From an uncultured Collinsella sp. (GTDB lineage Bacteria > Actinomycetota > Coriobacteriia > Coriobacteriales > Coriobacteriaceae), in assembly GCA_958346165.1 (NCBI GenBank), contig CATVQO010000097.1, positions 1 through 6,010 of the forward strand: a DNA stretch of 6,010 bases, in the 5' to 3' direction. The translations under genes were made by a program, and so were the position numbers. The notes beneath the pieces were generated by a model. The model was not told the DNA's origin, did no database searches, and was given only the letters and a program-made list of their open reading frames with translations. Within the stretch, counting starts at the first letter, position 1; every line of letters starts with the position of its first letter. Below are positions 1 through 6,010 of the stretch, piece after piece.

Positions 1-43
1 TTGCTGGTGGTTCTTGGGCATCGCTTGCTGGTGGGGTTCCTTG
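1..43. repeat. short direct repeat at the window edge
   Basis: The 10-mer TTGCTGGTGG occurs at 1-10 and again at 25-34, a period of 24 bases. Each copy is followed by a similar tail (TTCTTG at 11-16, GGTTCCTTG at 35-43). The first copy touches the window edge, so the array may continue to the left. On the plus strand the stretch reads as a hydrophobic peptide ending in TGA at 46-48; on the minus strand it also stays open. I cannot tell whether it is coding or an intergenic repeat. Confidence 0.4.
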
Positions 44-87
44 TCTGAGTTGGACTTGACCGAGAGAACCTTTCGTCCCAATCGCTG

Positions 88-108
88 TCCCGCGCCTTTG
101 GCGCGGGA
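88..108. terminator. GC-rich hairpin downstream of the DtxR-family gene
   Basis: TCCCGCGCC (88-96) and GGCGCGGGA (100-108) form a perfect 9-bp stem with a 3-base loop, 20 bases past the repressor's stop codon. A self-complementary GGCGCGCC follows at 109-116 and could compete for pairing. No T-run follows on either strand, so this is not a canonical intrinsic terminator. It may still end or stabilise the repressor transcript, or separate it from a gene arriving from the left. The structure is seen directly; the role is inferred. Confidence 0.4.
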
Positions 109-128
109 GGCGCGCCGCTGAGGGAGTG

Positions 129-518
129 CTAGTCGGTCATTGTTGGCGCCGAAGCATCATCCCGCCCCAACATTGCCCTCAGCTTCTCAAAGCTCTCCTC
201 GCTCAGGCAGTGCTCCATGTGACAGCCCTCTTGCGAGGCAACCTCGGGCGATACGCCGGCGTCCTCTAGCAGCCCCACAAAAAAGCAATGGCGCTCCCAC
301 ATTTGACGGGCAACTTCTAGACCGCGTTCCGTCAGATGCACATCGCGTTTGCCCATCTCCACGTAGCCGTTGTTCTCCAAGGCCGCCATGGCCTTGGAGA
401 CGCTTGCCTTGGTTACGCCCAGGTATTCGGCGACGTCGATTGAGCGCACCGTGCCTTGGCGCTGCGACAGAACGTAGATCGATTCGAGATAGTCTTCTCC
501 AGATTCACGCAGGGCCAT
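129..518 (-). CDS. DtxR/MntR-family metal-dependent transcriptional repressor
   Basis: A 129-residue cytoplasmic DNA-binding protein that, as known for this family, binds its operator when loaded with Fe2+ or Mn2+ and represses metal uptake genes. An N-terminal winged helix-turn-helix spans about residues 8-65, with the HTH around 26-50 (VAEYLGVTKASVSKAM), followed by the metal-binding and dimerisation helices to about 117. Likely ligands by alignment from memory are D9, E12, H77, C99, E102 and H103. D9 resembles MntR, while C99 sits where DtxR has its Cys and MntR has Glu, so the metal is uncertain. The C-terminal SH3-like domain of DtxR/IdeR is absent, so the length is MntR-like. The ATG at 518 is supported by GAAAGG six bases upstream. 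The gene stands alone behind a hairpin module and has its own AT-rich upstream region. Family assignment is firm; iron versus manganese is open. Confidence 0.93.
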   Translation of the reverse strand: MALRESGEDYLESIYVLSQRQGTVRSIDVAEYLGVTKASVSKAMAALENNGYVEMGKRDVHLTERGLEVARQMWERHCFFVGLLEDAGVSPEVASQEGCHMEHCLSEESFEKLRAMLGRDDASAPTMTD

Positions 519-524
519 GGGCCG

Positions 525-530
525 CCTTTC
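525..530 (-). promoter_or_regulatory. ribosome binding site of the DtxR-family gene
   Basis: GAAAGG lies six bases before the ATG at 516-518 and fixes this start. Confidence 0.7.
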
Positions 531-540
531 GCGATGGCTT

Positions 541-657
541 CTAGTTAGCCTTTGGATACTTTTTCCTGATTTACTTTACCGCAAAAGTTGCCCATGTCTT
601 ACTACGTTGTTTAAAAAGTTAACCGTGTTTCACAAAACGCACGGGACGAAAACAAAA
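541..657 (-). promoter_or_regulatory. AT-rich control region upstream of the DtxR-family gene
   Basis: This stretch is far richer in A and T than the genes on either side and lies between the upstream terminator and the repressor start, so it should hold the promoter. No -35/-10 pair stands out: TTGCGG and AAGTAT at 17-base spacing is one weak option on the minus strand. An imperfect inverted repeat, AGTTAGCC with GGATACT (543-560), lies 25-42 bases before the ATG, where an autoregulatory operator could sit; its left half resembles the GTTAGCC core of DtxR boxes, but its right half does not. Operator assignment is inference. Confidence 0.4.
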
Positions 658-672
658 CGGGGACACACCCCG
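649..672 (-). terminator. intrinsic terminator of the ABC-F/HAD unit
   Basis: On the minus strand CGGGG-TGTGT-CCCCG (672-658) forms a 5-bp GC stem with a 5-base loop, followed at once by TTTTGTTTT (657-649). It lies about 60 bases past the HAD stop codon and in the right orientation to end that transcript before the repressor's own promoter region. A competing 7-bp pairing of GGGGACA and TGTCCCC (686-680 with 665-659) shares the downstream arm and the same U tail. Confidence 0.65.
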
Positions 673-722
673 CAAGGAATGTCCCCAACTACCGGCACAA
701 AAGGAACGTCCCCAAGTGCCGG
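658..722. repeat. GGGGACRTTCC-type repeat module with nested inverted repeats
   Basis: Two 22-base units at 674-695 and 701-722 match at 19 positions with a period of 27; their minus-strand core is TTGGGGACRTTCCTT. CCGGCAC (692-698) pairs perfectly with GTGCCGG (716-722), and GGGGACA (659-665) with TGTCCCC (680-686). The module fills the gap between the HAD stop codon and the AT-rich region of the repressor, and includes the terminator stem. Similar sequence seems familiar to me from intergenic regions of Collinsella and relatives, which would make it a dispersed repeat, but I could not verify this. Confidence 0.6.
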
Positions 723-730
723 ATCAGCAG

Positions 731-1501
731 CTATAGCAGCCCAAAGTGCTTTGCGGCGTTGTAGATCCCGTCGTCGTCCACGGCGGACGTCACGTAGGTC
801 GCCGCGGCCTTCACGGTATCCTGCGCATTACCCATGGCCACGCTTGTGCCCACGGCGGAAAACATCGACAGGTCGTTCTCGCCGTCGCCAAAGGCAATCG
901 CCTCGCTCGCGTCGATACCAAGCCGCTCGAGCGTCGCCGCCACGCCCAGGTCCTTGCCGCCGTTAGCGGGAATAATGTCGCAGAACAGGTCGCACCAGCG
1001 CGTGGTGAGCGAATGCGACACGGCGTCGGTCACGATATGCTCGTCGACCGGGTCCACAAAGGCGCAAAACTGGTAGACCGGTGCGTCAAAGGCGTGCTCA
1101 AACGGCTCCTCGTGGTAGACGATTCCCGCGTTGCTGCCAGCCGTCACCACGCGCTCGGACAGGCGGTTCACAAACGAGTTCTCGCCCTGCATGCACAGCG
1201 AGTCGTAGCGCCCCTGCGCCACCTGGTCCACAATCACCGCGACGTCGTCCGAATCGATCGGGCAGCTGCGGTAAACTCCCTCGGCATCAAAGCAGTGCTG
1301 GCCCGAGAGCGTAATGTACGCATCCCAACCCAGGTCGAACAGCCAGTCCGGCATCTGATAGGTCGGACGGCCCGTGGCGATCACGCACGCGATCCCCTGC
1401 TCGTGAAAGCTGTCGAGCACCTGCTGCGCCGACGCCGGAATCCGGTGGGTCTTAAAGCTCAACAGCGTGCCGTCGATATCGAAAAATGCGGCCTTGATCA
1501 T
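731..1501 (-). CDS. Cof-type HAD-superfamily (subclass IIB) phosphatase
   Basis: A 256-residue cytoplasmic hydrolase expected to remove phosphate from small phosphorylated metabolites such as sugar phosphates or nucleotides; the substrate cannot be read from sequence. Motif I is FFDIDGT with nucleophile D8 and acid/base D10, motif II is IATGRP with T43, motif III is K183 in NGGKDLG, and motif IV is GDGENDLSMF with D206 and D210. All catalytic residues are present. The region between motifs II and III (about 80-180) is the C2-type cap typical of the Cof/YidA group, and the length is normal for that group. The gene starts 6 bases after the ABC-F stop; its GAGGAG (1511-1516, 9 bases before ATG) overlaps the last codons of that gene, so translation is probably coupled. 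A functional link to the ABC-F protein is not evident. Confidence 0.93.
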   Translation of the reverse strand: MIKAAFFDIDGTLLSFKTHRIPASAQQVLDSFHEQGIACVIATGRPTYQMPDWLFDLGWDAYITLSGQHCFDAEGVYRSCPIDSDDVAVIVDQVAQGRYDSLCMQGENSFVNRLSERVVTAGSNAGIVYHEEPFEHAFDAPVYQFCAFVDPVDEHIVTDAVSHSLTTRWCDLFCDIIPANGGKDLGVAATLERLGIDASEAIAFGDGENDLSMFSAVGTSVAMGNAQDTVKAAATYVTSAVDDDGIYNAAKHFGLL

Positions 1502-1507
1502 CCTCGT

Positions 1508-3367
1508 CTACTCCTCGCCCTCGAGCTTTTCGCTCGCCTCGAGCCACGCCATCTCCAGCTCGTCCATGGCGGCATGGGCCTCGTCGATCTTTGCCTGCTG
1601 CTCGCCCAGCGCCGTGTAGTTGGTGGGATCGACCTGGGCCATGGCGGCCTCGGCCTCCTCCACGCGAGCGCGCTGCGTCTCCATCTTGCGCTCGAGCGAG
1701 CTCACCTCGCGGCGGAGCTTCTGGCGTTCGGCGTTGGAAAGGCCATTGGGCTGCCCGCTCGTCTTAGGCTTTTCGGCCGCAACCGCTGCGGCACCGGTGT
1801 CGAACGTGCCGGTCTTGGCACTCGGCGCGCCCACGGGCTCGCCCTCGGCGGTGGCGTTGCACAGGCGCAGGTACTGATCGACGCCGCCGGGCATATGCGT
1901 CAGGTGGCCGTCAAGCAGTGCCCACTGTTGGTCGGTCACGCGCTCCATGAGGAAACGGTCGTGCGTCACCAGGATCAGCGTGCCGGGCCAGCCGTCCAGC
2001 AGATCCTCGACAATCGCGAGCATATCGGTATCCAGGTCGTTACCGGGCTCGTCCAGGATGAGCACGTTGGGCTCGTCCAGGATCGTCAGCAACAGCGACA
2101 GGCGACGGCGCTGGCCGCCCGAAAGATCGCCGATGCGGCTCCAGAGCTGCTGCGTCGTAAAGCCCAGACGCTCGCAGAGCTTCTCGGGCGAAGTCTCCTT
2201 GCCGTCGATGACGTAGTACTTCTTATAGTTGCTGAGCACCTCGCGGATCGTGTCGCCCATGTAGGGCTCGAGCTCCTCGAGCTGCTGCGATAGCACGCCA
2301 AAACGTACCGTCTGGCCGATCTTCACGCGGCCGCGCAGGGGCGCGATCTTGCCCTGGATCACGTCGAGCAGCGTGGACTTGCCGGCACCGTTCTCGCCCA
2401 AAAGACCATAGCGGTCGCCCGCGCCGATAAGCCAGGTCACGTCGGAGAGCACCTGCTTGGGCGTGCCGTCGGTATCCGCATAGCCGGCGTCCACGTCGAC
2501 CACATCGATAACCTGCTTGCCCAGGCGGCTCACGGCGAGGCGCTTGAGCTCCAGCTCGTCACGCACGGGCGGCACGTCGGCGATCAGCTCGCGAGCGGCA
2601 TCAACGCGAAACTTGGGCTTGGTGGAACGCGCCTGGGCGCCGCGGCTCAGCCACGCGAGCTCCTTGCGCGCCATGTTGCGACGGCGTTCCTCGGTAACCG
2701 CGGCCATGCGGTCGCGCTCCACGCGCTGCAGGATATATGCGGAGTAGCCGCCCTCGAAGGGATCGACCTGGCCGTCGTGGACCTCCCACATGCTGGTGCA
2801 GACCTCGTCCAAGAACCAGCGATCGTGCGTGACCACGAGCATGGCGCCCTGACCGCGCTGCCAGCGAGCCTTAAGATGGCGTGCAAGCCAGTTGATGGTG
2901 CGCATGTCCAGATGGTTAGTGGGCTCGTCGAGCATGAGCACGTCGTAGTCGCCGATCAACAGGCGCGCGAGGTCCACGCGGCGGCGCTGGCCACCCGAAA
3001 GCTCGCCCACCGTGCCCTCCCAGGGCACATCGCTAATGAGACCGGCGAGGATCTGGCGCGTGCGGGGGCTCGACGCCCACTCATACTCGGGCGTGTCGCC
3101 CACGACGGCATGGTGCACGGTGTCGGTGTCGACAAGCTGGTCCTTTTGGCCGAGCAGGCCGATCGTGGTGCCGCGACGATGCGTCACGCGGCCGTCGTCG
3201 GGCTCCAGCGTGCCGGCGAGCACGCTCAGCAGCGTCGACTTGCCGTCGCCGTTTTTACCGACAATACCAATACGGTCGCCCTCGCCCACGCCGAGCGTCA
3301 CGCTATCGAAAATATGCTTGGTGGGAAACTCTAGGCTGACGGAATCGCATCCCAAAAGAATCGCCAT
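1508..3367 (-). CDS. duplicated ABC-F ATPase, Uup-like
   Basis: A 619-residue soluble ABC protein with no membrane segments. ABC-F proteins act on the ribosome, typically near the tRNA exit site, rather than in transport. Domain 1 has Walker A GKNGDGKST (37-45), signature LSGGQ (123-127), Walker B with D147 and E148 (DEPTNHLD) and H181. An arginine- and lysine-rich interdomain linker spans about 208-262. Domain 2 has GENGAGKST (324-332), LSGGQ (415-419), D439 and E440 (DEPGNDLD) and H469. A charged coiled coil occupies about 556-619, as in Uup; this tail and the NDLD in domain 2 favour Uup over EttA, which lacks the tail. Antibiotic-resistance ABC-Fs are less likely but not excluded. The ATG at 3367 is chosen because AAGGAG lies 8 bases upstream; a longer frame to 3481 would cross the promoter and terminator. 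It is the first gene of a two-gene unit with the HAD phosphatase. Confidence 0.9.
   Translation of the reverse strand: MAILLGCDSVSLEFPTKHIFDSVTLGVGEGDRIGIVGKNGDGKSTLLSVLAGTLEPDDGRVTHRRGTTIGLLGQKDQLVDTDTVHHAVVGDTPEYEWASSPRTRQILAGLISDVPWEGTVGELSGGQRRRVDLARLLIGDYDVLMLDEPTNHLDMRTINWLARHLKARWQRGQGAMLVVTHDRWFLDEVCTSMWEVHDGQVDPFEGGYSAYILQRVERDRMAAVTEERRRNMARKELAWLSRGAQARSTKPKFRVDAARELIADVPPVRDELELKRLAVSRLGKQVIDVVDVDAGYADTDGTPKQVLSDVTWLIGAGDRYGLLGENGAGKSTLLDVIQGKIAPLRGRVKIGQTVRFGVLSQQLEELEPYMGDTIREVLSNYKKYYVIDGKETSPEKLCERLGFTTQQLWSRIGDLSGGQRRRLSLLLTILDEPNVLILDEPGNDLDTDMLAIVEDLLDGWPGTLILVTHDRFLMERVTDQQWALLDGHLTHMPGGVDQYLRLCNATAEGEPVGAPSAKTGTFDTGAAAVAAEKPKTSGQPNGLSNAERQKLRREVSSLERKMETQRARVEEAEAAMAQVDPTNYTALGEQQAKIDEAHAAMDELEMAWLEASEKLEGEE
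1511..1516 (-). promoter_or_regulatory. ribosome binding site of the HAD gene inside the ABC-F gene
   Basis: GAGGAG forms the last two codons (Glu-Glu) of the ABC-F gene and lies 9 bases before the HAD ATG. This suggests that ribosomes finishing the first gene help start the second. Confidence 0.7.
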
Positions 3368-3375
3368 ATGCCCTG

Positions 3376-3381
3376 CTCCTT
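3376..3381 (-). promoter_or_regulatory. ribosome binding site of the ABC-F gene
   Basis: A strong AAGGAG 8 bases before the ATG at 3365-3367. It decides the start in favour of the 619-residue form over the 657-residue open frame. Confidence 0.85.
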
Positions 3382-3402
3382 CGTAGAAATTCAACGTTGT
3401 CC

Positions 3403-3411
3403 ATAATAGCA
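3403..3411 (-). promoter_or_regulatory. extended -10 promoter of the ABC-F/HAD unit
   Basis: The minus strand reads TGCTATTAT, an extended -10 element: TG, one base, then TATTAT, which differs from TATAAT at one position. It lies about 36 bases before the ATG, giving a leader of roughly 30 bases. No good -35 hexamer is seen 16-18 bases upstream, as is common with extended -10 promoters. It begins about 27 bases past the T-run of the preceding terminator. Confidence 0.6.
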
Positions 3412-3414
3412 GCG

Positions 3415-3450
3415 AAAAGGCGGGCCGCACACGACACAAAAAGGCGGGCC
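3415..3450. repeat. direct repeat of the terminator's downstream arm
   Basis: AAAAGGCGGGCC occurs at 3415-3426 and exactly again at 3439-3450, a period of 24. On the minus strand both copies read GGCCCGCCTTTT. The first transcribed copy is the closing arm and T-run of the pst terminator. The second lies in the spacer upstream of the ABC-F -10 element and could in principle pair with the same opening arm. Confidence 0.7.
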
Positions 3451-3474
3451 ATCTCCCAAAAGAGATGACCCGCC
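3438..3474 (-). terminator. intrinsic terminator after pstB
   Basis: On the minus strand GGCGGGTCATCTC (3474-3462) pairs with GAGATGGCCCGCC (3455-3443) over 13 positions, with one G-U pair and a 6-base loop, followed by TTTTT (3442-3438). It lies about 57 bases past the pstB stop codon and should end the phosphate transport transcript. No T-run follows on the plus strand, so it acts one way only. Confidence 0.92.
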
Positions 3475-3530
3475 TCTCCAATCAGTCCCGTGGCAACCGT
3501 GGCCGCCGCGGGCCTCAAGCATGTCCCGGA

Positions 3531-4399
<869 letters not shown>

Positions 4400-4403
<4 letters not shown>

Positions 4404-5326
4404 TCGGCCGTCATCTTCCTTGCCAGTTGCTTGCCCACAATGCGGGCGATTACGTTAAACAGCAGCACGCAAATCATCAGCAGTGCCGCGGTACCCCAAA
4501 CGATCTGCTGGGCCTCGGGGCTGCCTTCGCCATAGATCTTGTAGATATGCACGGCGAGCGACTCACCGGGGCGGAACACGTTCCAGGCGCAAGTAGGGCT
4601 CGACAGGTTAAGGCTCAAGAAGTTGAGGCGAACCGGCGAGCTCATGCCCGAGGTAAAGAGCAGCGCCGCGGCCTCGCCAAAGACGCGGCCGGCCGAAAGC
4701 ACGATGCCGGTCACGATAGCGGGCATGGCCTCGGGAATCAGGATGTGCAGCGTGGCCTCCCAGCGGGTGAGGCCCATGGCCAGGCACGCATCGCGCTGGG
4801 CCTGCGGCACGTCCTCGAGCGCCTGCTGGATCACGCGCACCAGAATGGGGATATTGAACATGGTGAGCGCGACGGCGCCGGAGATGATGGAGTACTTCCA
4901 GCCCAGCTGCACCGAGAACACCAGAAAACCGAACATGCCGACAACGATGGAAGGCAGCGAGGACAGCGTCTCGATGGCGGTGGAGGCAATGTCGCGGACG
5001 GGTCCGTCGGGTGCGTACTCAACCAAAAAGACCGCGCCACCCAGGCTGATGGGCACCGAGATGATCAGGGTGATCAGCAGCAGGTAGAACGAGTCGAACA
5101 GCTGGTAGAGCACGCCGCCCTGCGTTCCGTTGGCGCGCGACGGCTCCGTGAGAAAGCCCGGCTGGAACAGCGTCGAGATGCCCTCGAACAGGATATAGGC
5201 CACCATGGAGACGACGATGAGCATGACGATGGCGATGATTGCCGTCAGCACGCCCGTGGCGATGCGATCCTGCTTTTGGACGCGCCCGAGTCTCGCCTCG
5301 TCGATATGGATGCGCGTGCTAGCCAC
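4400..5326 (-). CDS. pstA: phosphate ABC transporter permease PstA
   Basis: One of the two inner-membrane permeases of the phosphate importer, pairing with PstC to form the channel. In 308 residues, normal for PstA, the first membrane helix is at about 23-47. Further helices lie near 80-102, 122-141, 146-165 and 200-225, and the last is at about 278-300. The cytoplasmic EAA-type loop that contacts PstB is at about 172-205 (DACLAMGLTRWEATLHI), followed by GRVFGEAA (213-220) with the conserved Arg and Glu. A periplasmic loop at about 227-275 separates this from the last helix. The start is a GTG at 5326, overlapping the end of pstC by 8 bases, with AAGGGGG 9 bases upstream; no in-frame ATG exists before M35, which is inside the first helix. 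The stop overlaps the pstB start. The very basic N-terminus is probably cytoplasmic. Confidence 0.95.
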
Positions 5327-6010
5327 GAGCCTTCGCCCCCTTGCGGCCGATAATGTGGATGATCAGGATGAAGATGAGGCTCATACCCATCAGCAGCAGA
5401 CCGAGCGCCCACAGAACATCGTCCTGGGCCGAACCCTCGGCATAGACCGCCATGGACGTGGTGAGCGTGGTGGTGATGGTCGACGCCGGCGACAGCAGCG
5501 ACGTCGGCATGGCCTCGATGCCGCCGATAACCATGCGCACGGCGAGCGTTTCGCCAAAGGCGCGGGTCATGCCAAGGATGACCGCGGTCATGAGCGACGG
5601 CATGGCGGACTTGAGCACCACGTGCCAGATGGTCTGCCAGCGGGTGTAGCCCAGCGCGAGCGAGCCCTGACGGTAGCCGTCGGGCACGGCGCGCAGGCCA
5701 TCGACCGAAAGGGTGGTCATCGTCGGCAGGATCATGACAGCCAGCACGATGGCGCCGGGCAGGATGCCCAGACCCGTGCTCACGTGGAAAACGGACTTCA
5801 TAAGTCCGACGACCACGTGAAAGCCAATCAGTCCAAAGACGACCGAGGGAATGCCGGTCAAAAGCTCAATAAGCGGCTGAAAGACCTTGGAACCAAATTT
5901 GGGTTGGATCTCGACCGCAAAGATGGCGGAGCCGATGGCGATGGGCAGCGCGATGAGCGTGGAGAGCACCATGACCGCAAACGAGGTGACGATCAGGGGC
6001 AGGGCGCCGG
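5319..6010 (-). CDS. pstC: phosphate ABC transporter permease PstC (5' end outside the window)
   Basis: The second inner-membrane permease of the phosphate importer. About 230 C-terminal residues are visible; PstC is usually near 300, so the N-terminus and first helices lie to the right of the window. The frame stays open from the M codon at 5972 to the edge (GALPLIVTSFAV before it), and this fits the PstC fold, so that Met is internal. The remaining helices include IPSVVFGLIGFHVVVGL, LGILPGAIVLAVMILP and a final one before HIIGRKGAKARG. The coupling loop LALGYTRWQTIWHVVL (about 5655-5608) and TRAFGETLAVRMVIGG (about 5567-5520), with the conserved Arg and Glu, are PstC-like. TRWQTIW and GETLAV favour PstC over PstA. 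It precedes pstA with an 8-base overlap. The substrate-binding protein gene pstS is expected upstream. Confidence 0.95.
   Translation of the reverse strand, partial: GALPLIVTSFAVMVLSTLIALPIAIGSAIFAVEIQPKFGSKVFQPLIELLTGIPSVVFGLIGFHVVVGLMKSVFHVSTGLGILPGAIVLAVMILPTMTTLSVDGLRAVPDGYRQGSLALGYTRWQTIWHVVLKSAMPSLMTAVILGMTRAFGETLAVRMVIGGIEAMPTSLLSPASTITTTLTTSMAVYAEGSAQDDVLWALGLLLMGMSLIFILIIHIIGRKGAKARG

Noticed and set aside
1..43. CRISPR-like repeat at the left edge
   Set aside because: Only two 10-base copies with a 14-base gap, no further units in the window and no cas genes.
140..544. 134-residue plus-strand open frame opposite the repressor
   Set aside because: Rich in Pro, Arg and Ser, with no domain, and fully antisense to a repressor with intact HTH and metal ligands.
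746..2293. 515-residue plus-strand open frame
   Set aside because: It lies antisense to the HAD gene and the C-terminal half of the ABC-F gene, both with intact motifs. The translation is rich in Arg, His, Leu and Val with no recognisable domain, as expected for the mirror frame of GC-rich genes.
2777..3334. 185-residue plus-strand open frame
   Set aside because: Antisense to domain 1 of the ABC-F protein, whose motifs are complete.
3368..3481. 38-residue N-terminal extension of the ABC-F frame starting at 3481
   Set aside because: It would run through the pst terminator and the extended -10 element, and does not resemble ABC-F N-termini; the ATG at 3367 has a strong ribosome binding site.
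5319..5972. pstC starting at the ATG at 5970-5972
   Set aside because: The frame continues upstream to the window edge with PstC-like sequence (GALPLIV), and a start here would remove the N-terminal helices.

Overview
The window is GC-rich and all six genes lie on the minus strand, so transcription runs from high to low coordinates. The protein types, the GC-rich codons and a GGGGACRTTCCTT-type repeat near 650-722 suggest an actinobacterium, most likely a gut Coriobacteriia of the Collinsella type. That assignment rests on recognition, not on a search, and is moderate at best.

In transcription order, the right half (3531-6010) is the end of a phosphate-specific transport operon: pstC (5' end cut off by the window edge), pstA and pstB. 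The reading frames overlap (8 nt pstC/pstA, 4 nt ATGA pstA/pstB), so the three products are probably made together. They form the inner-membrane permease pair and the ATPase of the high-affinity phosphate importer. A strong U-tailed terminator at 3438-3474 ends the operon after pstB, so phoU is not the next gene.

The middle (731-3367) is a two-gene unit. It starts at an extended -10 promoter just past the pst terminator and encodes a 619-residue duplicated ABC-F ATPase with a Uup-like C-terminal coiled coil, followed 6 nt later by a Cof-type HAD phosphatase. The HAD ribosome binding site lies inside the last two codons of the ABC-F gene. Past the HAD stop codon is a small repeat module (658-722) with nested inverted repeats, one of which with a U-rich tail makes a likely terminator.

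The left part (129-518) is a separately transcribed 129-residue DtxR/MntR-family metal-dependent repressor, preceded by an AT-rich control region (about 541-657). Its predicted metal site mixes an MntR-like Asp with a DtxR-like Cys. The last 128 bases on the left hold a strong GC hairpin and a short direct repeat cut by the window edge, with no convincing gene.

Overall this is mostly ordinary housekeeping chromosome. I see no defence island, mobile element, CRISPR array or clearly new system. The points most worth a second look are the mixed metal site of the repressor, the repeat module at 658-722, and the duplicated terminator arm that reaches into the ABC-F promoter.
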